In this document: positions 25,364 through 33,498 of the stretch, piece by piece
Numbering within the stretch: the stretch's first letter is position 1
Layout of the letters: the number at the start of each line of letters is the position of its first letter
Assembly (NCBI GenBank): GCA_900769615.1
Contig: CAAGHH010000023.1
Location: 113,248-177,247 of the forward strand
Length of the DNA: 64,000 nt
DNA from: Selenomonadales bacterium
GTDB taxonomy: Bacteria > Bacillota > Negativicutes > Selenomonadales > Selenomonadaceae
Reading direction: 5' to 3'
Made by a program: the position numbers and the translations under genes
The notes under the pieces: model-generated
Seen by the model: only the letters and a program-made list of their open reading frames with translations
Database searches by the model: none
Told to the model about the DNA's origin: nothing

Positions 25364-26597
25364 TAAGATTACTGCTGTTTATGCGGATGAAGATGGCAAT
25401 ATTTTAGACGCACCAGGGATGCTGGGCATGGGTCGGATTGGCAGTGAAAACGTTTTGCTTAAGCCGGATGATTTAATAAAGCTTCCGGATAGTGCTGATC
25501 TTATGTTAATGCCAGATCATTTAGCAGTAGGGCAGACCGCAGATGGTGAGGTTATGCCGATAAGTGGTTTAGCGGTAGCGGCCATTTTGCCAGCTGGGTA
25601 TACCAGAACCTATCTGCCAGCTTATGAAAGAGCGGCGGAGGCGGCCAGATTACCGCTTTATGGATATACTGCGGTTGTAGTATATAAAGATGAACTTTAT
25701 TGTGCAGCTATCTATACCGATGAAAATGATAAATGGGATCCGGTGCATTACAATACCAAGGAATTAAAAAATCTTGTAAAACGGACGAAAAAGGATTTGC
25801 CTAATAATCGTATTGTTGAGCAGGTCGGCGGCTGTTCCTTGAATTGGCACTGTTGTACGGCGCAAAATCTTTTTTATCGTCGTTGGGAGTGCGGTATTCC
25901 AACTTCGCCGGTTTGCAATGCTAATTGTTTTGGCTGTATTTCCTTGCAACCAGCAGAGTGCTGTCCATCGCCGCAGGAGCGGATAAAATTTAAACCGACA
26001 CCTGAGGAAATAGCTGAAGTCGGCATATATCATTTGTCAGTAGCACCGGATGGTATCATTAGCTTTGGTCAAGGCTGTGAAGGAGAACCATCACTAGCGG
26101 CAGATAATATTGCAGCTGGTATCAAACTTATTCGTGCCAAAACGAAAAAAGGGCAGATAAATATGAACTCTAATGTTGGCTGGACTGAAGGCGTAAAAAA
26201 AATAATTGATGCAGGGCTGGATTCGCTGAGAGTATCAATCATAAGTGCGTGTGAGGAAGGTTATGATGCTTATTATCGAGCCAGCTATCATTTGAATAAT
26301 GTAAAGGAATCAATTCGTTATGCTTTGGATAATGGGGTTTACGTATCGTTAAACCTTTTATATTTCCCTGGTTTTAATGATCGTGAGGAAGAATTAGCTG
26401 CTTGGCAGGCTTTTTTCCGTGAGCTCCCCGTACAGATGATACAAGTGCGTAACTTAAATATAGATCCGGATGCGTTCTTGGCGATAATGCCGCCAAGGCA
26501 GGGGAGAATTTTAGGAACTAAACATTTTTTAAAGATTTTGCATGAAGAATTTCCGCAACTAATAATAGGGAGTTTCAGTCACTATGTTGAAGGTTAA
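25356..26597 (+). CDS. Cysteine-rich radical SAM protein of unknown function
   Basis: A 413-residue protein whose canonical radical SAM motif CNANCFGC (Cys187, Cys191, Cys194) is unusually far from the N-terminus. The first 155 residues form an unassigned domain. Between residues 160 and 203 there are nine cysteines (160, 166, 167, 179, 187, 191, 194, 202, 203), so an extra iron-sulfur cluster beside the SAM cluster is possible. A GQGCEGEP segment and a TIM-barrel-like remainder follow. It overlaps pth by eight bases, which hints at a link with translation or tRNA, but the reaction and substrate are unknown. I do not recognise a characterised homologue. Confidence 0.82.
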   Translation: MSDKITAVYADEDGNILDAPGMLGMGRIGSENVLLKPDDLIKLPDSADLMLMPDHLAVGQTADGEVMPISGLAVAAILPAGYTRTYLPAYERAAEAARLPLYGYTAVVVYKDELYCAAIYTDENDKWDPVHYNTKELKNLVKRTKKDLPNNRIVEQVGGCSLNWHCCTAQNLFYRRWECGIPTSPVCNANCFGCISLQPAECCPSPQERIKFKPTPEEIAEVGIYHLSVAPDGIISFGQGCEGEPSLAADNIAAGIKLIRAKTKKGQINMNSNVGWTEGVKKIIDAGLDSLRVSIISACEEGYDAYYRASYHLNNVKESIRYALDNGVYVSLNLLYFPGFNDREEELAAWQAFFRELPVQMIQVRNLNIDPDAFLAIMPPRQGRILGTKHFLKILHEEFPQLIIGSFSHYVEG

Positions 26598-26611
26598 GAG
26601 CAGGTGATTGT

Positions 26612-26683
26612 ATGCAGACGTTAGATTTGAATTCACTGCTGGTAAAAATAATAACAAATAATAGCTGGGTATTGCCCAAATAA
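26612..26683 (+). CDS. Possible 23-residue peptide after the radical SAM gene
   Basis: A short open frame begins 14 bases after the radical SAM stop, with a weak CAGGTG ribosome binding site seven bases upstream. The encoded peptide starts MQTLDLNSLLVKIITNN and contains no cysteine. It could be a real small gene, the decayed start of a lost gene, or chance. The codon pattern gives no strong support. Confidence 0.25.
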   Translation: MQTLDLNSLLVKIITNNSWVLPK

Positions 26684-26747
26684 GTCAATAATTGTATACT
26701 TATAGTAAGATTATTAGTCGTATTAGCAGAATGGGGGAGTGGTTATT

Positions 26748-27191
26748 ATGTTTAGAATTGTACCATTTAATATTCGCGAAAATGCTGAACGTGGGCGGGA
26801 AGCTTTAGAAAAAGTGCTTGATTTTGCATCTGATCAATCTATTAATCCCCTAGGCAAGGTCAGTGGTGCGTTGGCATCATTTAGAGTTGATGCGATTGAT
26901 ACTGAAAGTGCGTATGAAATATTAGCTGAACTTCCTGGTTTCAACAAAGATAATATTACTATTTCCTATGATGACAATAATTATCTCAAAATAAAAGCTG
27001 AACGTCCGGCAAATAATATGAATGTTCGTTATTTATGCCGGGAACGTCGAGATGGTGTTTTTGAACGGACTTTTATTATTGATGATATTGATAAGGATTC
27101 GGTAAATGTTTCCTATGATGGCGGAATATTGCATATAATATTGCCTAAATTAAAAAATAATGCGAATAAAACTATTTTTGATATTGATTAA
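26748..27191 (+). CDS. Small heat-shock protein, Hsp20/alpha-crystallin family
   Basis: A 147-residue ATP-independent chaperone. The alpha-crystallin domain spans about residues 45-137: YEILAELPGFNKDNITISYD, then a CRERRDGVFERTFII strand and VSYDGGILHIILPK. A short N-terminal region mediates oligomers. ATG at 26748 is preferred because GGGGGAG at 26733-26739 is eight bases away; the GTG at 26739 overlaps that site. No CIRCE or other heat-shock operator is evident upstream. It stands alone, with its own terminator. Confidence 0.92.
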   Translation: MFRIVPFNIRENAERGREALEKVLDFASDQSINPLGKVSGALASFRVDAIDTESAYEILAELPGFNKDNITISYDDNNYLKIKAERPANNMNVRYLCRERRDGVFERTFIIDDIDKDSVNVSYDGGILHIILPKLKNNANKTIFDID

Positions 27192-27196
27192 GGCTG

Positions 27197-27226
27197 AAAA
27201 AAAGGCTGCGGTGGTGGCCTTTTTTT
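27197..27226 (+). terminator. Terminator of the Hsp20 gene
   Basis: AAAAAAAGGC and GCCTTTTTTT form the stem around a ten-base loop, directly after the stop codon. Confidence 0.85.
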
Positions 27227-27348
27227 GCTTAAAATTGACTTAGCTGGCAAGCAGGAGATTTAACTTGCAAGTAGAATATTATCAAATAGGATATTATTAG
27301 GAAAGGGATTATAGTAGTGTAAATTACAGAGAAACGGGTGATATTTTT

Positions 27349-28137
27349 ATGATGGATGATAAGGATTGGGTTGAGTTTAAACGCAAACTGAAGCTGAAAA
27401 CAGAAATCGATCTTGATTTATATAAAGAACCACAGATGAAACGGCGGATTGGCAATCTGGTTAATAGGACTGGTATGGATTCCTACAGTGCCTATTTTGA
27501 TAAGGTTGCTAAGGATAAGGATGATTTTGCAGCATTTATTGAATATTTAACAATAAATGTATCGGAGTTTTTTCGGACGCCAGAGAAGTTTGGCAAGCTT
27601 GAGACAGATGTTATTCCCGATTTATTAAAGCGTTCATCAAGGCTTAATATTTGGAGTGCAGGCTGCTCAATCGGAGCTGAGCCATATTCGCTGGCTATGA
27701 TTATGAAGGAACTTACGCCAGGGGTGAAGCATCGGATTTTGGCATCTGATCTCGATATCGAGATACTTGCTAAAGCTAAGCATGGTGTTTATACGGAAAA
27801 TGAAATTAAAGCCATGACACCTGAGCGGCGAGCAAAATATTTTGATCCAGCACCAGGTAATAAGTTTGCAGTCAAACCGGAAATCAAAAGCTGTATCGAA
27901 TTTAAGCGGCATAATCTACTAAAGGATCCATTTGAGAATAATTTCGATTTAATTTTGTGTCGCAATGTGGTTATTTACTTTACGGAAGAAGCTAAAGATC
28001 AGCTGTATGCTAATTTCTTTAAAGCGTTGAAACCAGGTGGAATTCTTTTTGTTGGTGCGACTGAAGCAATTTTGAATTTCCGCAAATTAGGTTACACGAG
28101 TTTTCAGCCATTTTTCTATCAAAAGCCATTGGCGTAA
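27349..28137 (+). CDS. CheR-type protein-glutamate methyltransferase
   Basis: A 262-residue CheR family methyltransferase. The N-terminal helical domain (about residues 5-75) contains YKEPQMKRRIGNLVNRTG. The SAM-binding domain has TINVSEFFRTPEKF, the glycine-rich loop WSAGCSIGAEPYSLA and LILCRNVVIYF. CheR methylates glutamates on chemoreceptors. No receptor, CheB, CheA or flagellar gene is adjacent, so it is an orphan that may serve a chemotaxis system elsewhere or a CheR-like signalling unit. The next gene follows 32 bases downstream and may share its transcript. Confidence 0.9.
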   Translation: MMDDKDWVEFKRKLKLKTEIDLDLYKEPQMKRRIGNLVNRTGMDSYSAYFDKVAKDKDDFAAFIEYLTINVSEFFRTPEKFGKLETDVIPDLLKRSSRLNIWSAGCSIGAEPYSLAMIMKELTPGVKHRILASDLDIEILAKAKHGVYTENEIKAMTPERRAKYFDPAPGNKFAVKPEIKSCIEFKRHNLLKDPFENNFDLILCRNVVIYFTEEAKDQLYANFFKALKPGGILFVGATEAILNFRKLGYTSFQPFFYQKPLA

Positions 28138-28169
28138 AAAAGTGATGCTAGATGAGGTAAAAGTGAGTT

Positions 28170-29159
28170 ATGTATGCTAATCGACAGGTTGAACAAATGA
28201 ATATTGCTCAATTGCGCAACCTGCAATTTGAAAGGCTGAAAAAACAAATAAAGTGGGCGGCAGAAAAGAGCAGCTTTTATCAAAGGCGCTTTGCTGCGGC
28301 TAAAGTAACAGCGGCAGATATAAAATCGTTAGCGGATATTGAAAAACTGCCATTATTAGATAGCAATGCGTTATATCAAACTAATCCGCTAGATATACTG
28401 GCGCTGCCATTATCAGCATTGCTCAGGTTTAATGTGACTATTGATGATGACGGACCGGTTATTGATTTGTATACTAATGGTGATATAGCTCGTAATGTTG
28501 AGATGATGACGCGGGCGTTAGTAGCTGCGGGCATAAATAATGCATCAGTTGTTGCGCTGCAAGGTAATTTTGCTGATAGCAGAATACTTGATTTGCAATA
28601 TGCTTTGGAAATGATTGGTGCTACAGTTGTGCAAATGGGAAATGATTACAAGCAGTGGATGTATTTGCAGGAAATAGTTCGTTGTGATACTTTTATCAGT
28701 ACACCACAGTTGATGTTACAGCTGTTTGTGCAATTGCGGGCATTAGGTAAAGATATTTCCCAATACGAATTAAAAACGGTTATCTGTGTTAATCCGCAAG
28801 GTGTTAATAATATTTTACAACGGCATATAGCTAATACTACTAGGGGGAAGGTGTATAATTTGTATGCACCTAGAACATTAGGGACAGCTAGTATGCTTTA
28901 TCAATGTGAAGCCCAAAGCGGCTATCATATTCAAGAGGATTGTTTTTATCCAGAGATTGTTGCTTTTAACAGTGATGAGGTAATAAAGGAACCGCATGTG
29001 ATGGGCGAGCTGGTAGTAACCTCACTTGTGGCAGAGGCTATGCCACTTATCCGTTATCGTACTGGACAAGCCGTTATCCTGAAAAAAGAACCTTGCAGTT
29101 GTGGTCGTACGTTTATGAGAGTAACTACGCCATATACATCAGAAAAAAAATTTAATTGA
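28170..29159 (+). CDS. Degenerate phenylacetate-CoA ligase-like (PaaK-like) protein
   Basis: A 329-residue relative of phenylacetate-CoA ligases, about 100 residues shorter than PaaK. It lacks the C-terminal AMP-binding subdomain. The N-terminus (LKKQIKWAAEKSSFYQRRF) and the later GELVVTSLVAEAMPLIRYRTG and PCSCGRTFMRV segments are clearly PaaK-like. However, the ATP-binding loop SSGTTGKP expected around residue 90 is replaced by an unrelated DDDGPVIDLYTNGD stretch, and the YGxSE adenylation motif by YAPRTLG. It is therefore predicted to be inactive as a ligase, perhaps a binding or regulatory protein. Its reading frame is intact, which argues against a fresh pseudogene. Confidence 0.8.
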   Translation: MYANRQVEQMNIAQLRNLQFERLKKQIKWAAEKSSFYQRRFAAAKVTAADIKSLADIEKLPLLDSNALYQTNPLDILALPLSALLRFNVTIDDDGPVIDLYTNGDIARNVEMMTRALVAAGINNASVVALQGNFADSRILDLQYALEMIGATVVQMGNDYKQWMYLQEIVRCDTFISTPQLMLQLFVQLRALGKDISQYELKTVICVNPQGVNNILQRHIANTTRGKVYNLYAPRTLGTASMLYQCEAQSGYHIQEDCFYPEIVAFNSDEVIKEPHVMGELVVTSLVAEAMPLIRYRTGQAVILKKEPCSCGRTFMRVTTPYTSEKKFN

Positions 29160-29164
29160 ATAGA

Positions 29165-29204
29165 AAAAGACATATTTCTGACATTAAGCGGGAATATGTC
29201 TTTT
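29165..29204 (+). terminator. Terminator after the PaaK-like gene
   Basis: AAAAGACATATT and AATATGTCTTTT form a 12-base-pair stem with a 16-base loop, starting six bases after the stop. Confidence 0.8.
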
Positions 29205-29248
29205 GTCATTTTCGAGGTAAGCTTACGTGAAAGGGGAAGTTAAAGGCG

Positions 29249-30397
29249 ATGCGTTTTTTACATACCGCTGATTGGCATTTAGGACGAGTTTTTAATGGTA
29301 TATCGCTGCTAAGTGATCAGGAAAAAATTTTAAGGGAAGAATTTTTGCCATTAGTAAAGGCTGAAGCTGTTGAAGCTGTTATTATTGCGGGAGATATCTA
29401 TGATCGCAGTATCCCGCCAACTGAAGTAATAGATATGTTCAATGAAGTGCTGGTGAAATTAGCGGAAGCTAAAGTGAAGGTTTTGTATATAGCCGGCAAT
29501 CATGATAGCAGCAGCCGCTTGCATTTTGGCAGCCAGCTTATGCAGCCGGCCGGAGTTTATGTTCGTGGTGTTTATGCAGGTGATTTGCAGCCGGTATGCC
29601 TGCAAGATGAATACGGTCCGGTTTATTTTATGTTATATCCTTATGTGGAACCGGCAGCAGTGCAAAGCTTTTTAGGCAGCCCCAAAACGCTGAGTTTTAA
29701 CGAAGCTAATCGTTTAGCAGTCGAAAAAGGTTTAGCTAATATTCCGCCGAGAAGCCGCAGTATCGCTGTAGCACATGCTTTTATCGCTAAATGTAATCCA
29801 TCAGGTACGGAACGCCTGCTTTCAGTCGGCGGCGCTGATTTTGTCGATCCAGTGATGTTTAAGCCATTTAATTATACGGCTTTGGGACATTTACACAGTC
29901 CCCAAAAGGCTGGTGGTGAAAATATCCGTTATAGTGGTTCACTTTTAAAATATTCGTTTGCTGAAATAGGGCAAAAAAAGGGATTCATTATAGGAGATAT
30001 GGATAGCAAAGGGCAAGTAACAACTTTTTTACACGAGATAAAATTGCCGCATGATATGCTGAAAATCAAAGGCGAATTTAATGAAATATTGAATAATCGG
30101 TTAAAATATCCAGCTACAGCTGATTTTGTGCAAATCGAGCTTACTAATAGGGGAAGTATTATTGATGCTGTAAACCGTTTGCGTCAAATATATCCTAATG
30201 TTATGGAAATATTGACGCCTAATGTCGTGCGCGAAGATGCTGGCTGCCTGAAAGGTGATGGTCAGCAACTGATGAGTCAATCTATAGAAGTGCTGTTTGA
30301 AAGTTTCTTTAGCACGCTAGCTACGGAACCAATGACTAGTGAACAAAAGGCTATCGTCAATGAATGTGTAGCAGAAATCATGAAGGAGGAAATATAA
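29249..30397 (+). CDS. sbcD: Nuclease SbcCD subunit D
   Basis: The Mre11-type nuclease subunit of SbcCD, which opens DNA hairpins and removes blocked or protein-bound ends. The phosphoesterase motifs are complete: HTADWHLGR at the N-terminus, IIAGDIYDRS, IAGNHDSSSRL and TALGHLHSPQ. The 382-residue length is normal, and the C-terminal third would bind SbcC. It is the first gene of a four-gene repair operon; sbcC starts two bases after its stop. Confidence 0.95.
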   Translation: MRFLHTADWHLGRVFNGISLLSDQEKILREEFLPLVKAEAVEAVIIAGDIYDRSIPPTEVIDMFNEVLVKLAEAKVKVLYIAGNHDSSSRLHFGSQLMQPAGVYVRGVYAGDLQPVCLQDEYGPVYFMLYPYVEPAAVQSFLGSPKTLSFNEANRLAVEKGLANIPPRSRSIAVAHAFIAKCNPSGTERLLSVGGADFVDPVMFKPFNYTALGHLHSPQKAGGENIRYSGSLLKYSFAEIGQKKGFIIGDMDSKGQVTTFLHEIKLPHDMLKIKGEFNEILNNRLKYPATADFVQIELTNRGSIIDAVNRLRQIYPNVMEILTPNVVREDAGCLKGDGQQLMSQSIEVLFESFFSTLATEPMTSEQKAIVNECVAEIMKEEI

Positions 30398-30399
30398 TA

Positions 30400-33300
30400 A
30401 TGCGACCTTTATATTTGGAATTATCAGCGTTTGGTCCTTATCGGGAAAAAGTGCAGCTGGATTTTACTAAACTAAATGGTTATGACTTCTTTTTGATTCA
30501 TGGGGCAACAGGTGCTGGTAAAACCAGTATTTTTGATGCTATTTGCTATGCTCTATATGGTCGTACGGCAACGCAGGACCGCAATGGCGAGATGCTGCGC
30601 AATCAAAGTGCTAGTTTGGATACGCCGACTTATGTTAAATTAAAATTTGCCTTAAATGATACTATTTGGCAAATAAGACGTCAGCCTGAGTATACTCGCC
30701 GTGCTAAGCGCGGTGATGGTATTGTTACAGAAAAAAAGAGTGCTGCCTTAGATAAATTAAATGCTGCTGGTGAAATAATAAAATCATGGGAACGCAAGGA
30801 AATTGACGCTAAAATTCAAGCGATGATTGGCTTTAGCGTTGAGCAATTTCGTCAGGTGGTACTATTACCGCAAGGTCAGTTTCAGCGCTTTTTAAAAGCT
30901 GGTACGATTGAACGCCGCGAGATAATGAAGGTGCTGTTTAATACTGAGCGCTATGAGAAACTGGAAAATAAATTAAAGGAACGCGCTAATAGCCTGGAAA
31001 AGGATTGTAAAAAAATTGATACTAAAATCCAAAATAGTCTAGAGGTATATGGCGCGGAAGACATGGAGGCTTTTGCTAGTATTTTAGCAGCGAAACAGCA
31101 AAAGCTAGCTGAGCAAGCTGATTTGGCAGCTGAATTTACGCAAAAGCTATCAACCGCCGCTAAAGCTAAAACGTTGGCCGATCAATTGCAGGTAAAATTT
31201 AAGTCCCTGGATGAAGCTAAAAATGAATTTTCTCGTGCTAGTAAGCAGCAGGAAGCCGATGCAGCTTTAAGTGAGCAATTAATAATTGCGCAAAAGGTTT
31301 TAAGCTTAAGTGATATTATTAAGCAAAAAGCAGTGGTGGAAGCTGATTTGCAAGACCGTCAGGTTAATTTGGCTAAGTTAAGGCAGGAAGGGCAAGCTTC
31401 AAAAATAAAATTAGCTGATTTAGCTGCTGAGGAAAAATGGTATGAAGAACAAAAGTCTAGTCGGCAAGCGCGGCGCAAAGCTTTAACGCTATTAGAAAAA
31501 TCATTGCATGATGCTGAAACTTTAATTAATAAGGAGCAGGATTTAGCAAGAGCAACGGCGAGCCTAGCTGATTTAAAGCAGCAAAAAAATAAAGCTGCAA
31601 GTAAGCTGGTACAAATAAAGATAGCGTATAATCAGGCACAACAAGAATATAATAAGGTTATAGAAAAGACAGCAAAACTTGCAGCCGCTAAGGTAGAGCT
31701 GGCTAATTTGCAAAATGAGAAAAAGCAAATAATATCCTATGAGCAAATGAAAGAAGCTGCTGCGGATATTGAGGCAAAACTAATAGCCGCTAAGGCGGAT
31801 TATGATAAGCGTAGCAAAGCTTATCAGGAAGCTGCTGCTTTACTAGATGAGAAGGAAACTTTATTAAAGACCGCTAGAGCTGCTATGTTAGCGGAAAATT
31901 TGCAGGAAGGCGAAGCCTGTCCAGTTTGTGGTGCTTTGCATCATCCAGAACTAGCCCAATTTGTCGTTGAAAAAATAAATGATGAAGATATAGAAAAGCA
32001 AAAAAAAGAGTTGCTGCAAAAGGAGCAAACTCGTGATGGAGCACAGGCTGTCTATAATAATTTAAAGGCTGAGCAAAGTGCTAGCAATGCCAAAAAGGCA
32101 GCTTTAGAAGCTAGCTTAACTAATACAGCGGGAAAAATTCTATTACTTACAGAAATAAATAGTCTTATAGTTAAAAAACAGGCAGCAATAGCTGCTTTAG
32201 AGCAGGCTGAAAAGCGTCAAGCTGAGCTTACTAAAATCTTGCAAACTAGTGAAAAAACAGAGCAGGCTCTAACAGCTACGGAGGCTGAGCTGCAAGAGCA
32301 AATTTTAGCTGTTGAAAAAGAGACAGCGGAGCTTCAGGCGTTATGTGCCAAGATAAAGCAGGATCTTCCGGCTGAGGCTGGCAATCCAGTCGAATTAAAG
32401 CAAAATTATCGTAAACAGGAACAAGCTTTGATAGCAGAAGAAACGGCAGCAGAAAAAGCGCAAAAAGCTTTGATGGTCATGCAAGAAGAACATACTAAAC
32501 GGCAAAGTGATTATGCTACTGCTTTGAAAGAAAAGAACAAGGTTGAGATTAATTTAGCGCAAATAAACACTGAGCTTACCGAGCGCTGTGCGAGCTTAAA
32601 TATTACGCCTGCTATGATTGAGAAAATTAAAGCCAGCAAATGGCATGACAGAGCTTATTGTGAGGCGCAGGAAGCTTTATTAAAGCAGAATGAAGTAAGC
32701 TTTAAGGCAGCTAAAGCTAATTTAAGCAAATATCAAGAGGAATTAGCAACTGCAACTAGACCTGATTTTGCTGAGATAAATGCGCAATATAAGCAATTGC
32801 AAAATGAGCTGAAAAATATTCATAGCGAGCAGGGGGCATTGCAAAATGCTTGTCAGGAAATGCTAGCAGTTGCTAAGAACGTTGATAAACTTAATGCAGT
32901 TTATCAAAAAAAATCGCAAACGTATACCATTATATCGGAATTGGCAGACATTGCTAATGGCAAAAATGCTGGCCGCAAGATATCCTTTCAAAGTTATGTA
33001 TTAAATGCAGCATTAAATGATGTTTTAAATTCGGCTAATGTAAGGCTTAGGAGCATGACCCATGAACGCTATTATTTGCGATTGGGCAAGGCGCGGGATA
33101 ACCGCAGTGATGGCGGGCTGGAGTTAGCAATTTTTGATAACTACAATGGTTCAGAGCGGGCGGTACAGACTTTATCCGGTGGTGAATCTTTTTTAGCTTC
33201 CTTGGCTTTAGCACTAGGTTTAGCTGATACGGTACAGCAATATGCAGGCGGTATAAGACTTGATACAATGTTTATTGATGAAGGCTTTGGTACCCTTGAT

Positions 33301-33480
33301 CAGTCAACGCTGGATGATGCTTTAAATGCACTGTTTGAAGTACAGCGCAATGGACGTATGGTAGGAATAATATCGCATGTGGAGGAATTAAAAAAACGCA
33401 TTCCTGCCAGGTTAGAAGTGAAAAAATCACGTATCGGCAGCAGTACCGCGCAAATAGTTATCGGCACGGCTGATGATTAA
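30400..33480 (+). CDS. sbcC: Nuclease SbcCD subunit C (SMC-like ATPase)
   Basis: The Rad50-type ATPase subunit of SbcCD, 1026 residues. Walker A is HGATGAGKTS (Lys41). Two long Ala/Lys/Glu-rich coiled-coil arms flank a zinc hook, CPVC at residues 507-510. The C-terminal half has LSGGESFLASLALALGL and MFIDEGFGTLD. The ATG at 30400 has AAGGAGGA ten bases upstream; the open frame reaches 12 codons further into sbcD but has no ribosome binding site there. The coiled coil is unusually rich in Ala and Gln, as is common for the family in this lineage. Confidence 0.95.
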   Translation: MRPLYLELSAFGPYREKVQLDFTKLNGYDFFLIHGATGAGKTSIFDAICYALYGRTATQDRNGEMLRNQSASLDTPTYVKLKFALNDTIWQIRRQPEYTRRAKRGDGIVTEKKSAALDKLNAAGEIIKSWERKEIDAKIQAMIGFSVEQFRQVVLLPQGQFQRFLKAGTIERREIMKVLFNTERYEKLENKLKERANSLEKDCKKIDTKIQNSLEVYGAEDMEAFASILAAKQQKLAEQADLAAEFTQKLSTAAKAKTLADQLQVKFKSLDEAKNEFSRASKQQEADAALSEQLIIAQKVLSLSDIIKQKAVVEADLQDRQVNLAKLRQEGQASKIKLADLAAEEKWYEEQKSSRQARRKALTLLEKSLHDAETLINKEQDLARATASLADLKQQKNKAASKLVQIKIAYNQAQQEYNKVIEKTAKLAAAKVELANLQNEKKQIISYEQMKEAAADIEAKLIAAKADYDKRSKAYQEAAALLDEKETLLKTARAAMLAENLQEGEACPVCGALHHPELAQFVVEKINDEDIEKQKKELLQKEQTRDGAQAVYNNLKAEQSASNAKKAALEASLTNTAGKILLLTEINSLIVKKQAAIAALEQAEKRQAELTKILQTSEKTEQALTATEAELQEQILAVEKETAELQALCAKIKQDLPAEAGNPVELKQNYRKQEQALIAEETAAEKAQKALMVMQEEHTKRQSDYATALKEKNKVEINLAQINTELTERCASLNITPAMIEKIKASKWHDRAYCEAQEALLKQNEVSFKAAKANLSKYQEELATATRPDFAEINAQYKQLQNELKNIHSEQGALQNACQEMLAVAKNVDKLNAVYQKKSQTYTIISELADIANGKNAGRKISFQSYVLNAALNDVLNSANVRLRSMTHERYYLRLGKARDNRSDGGLELAIFDNYNGSERAVQTLSGGESFLASLALALGLADTVQQYAGGIRLDTMFIDEGFGTLDQSTLDDALNALFEVQRNGRMVGIISHVEELKKRIPARLEVKKSRIGSSTAQIVIGTADD

Positions 33481-33498
33481 ATAAGAAAGCAGGTTATT

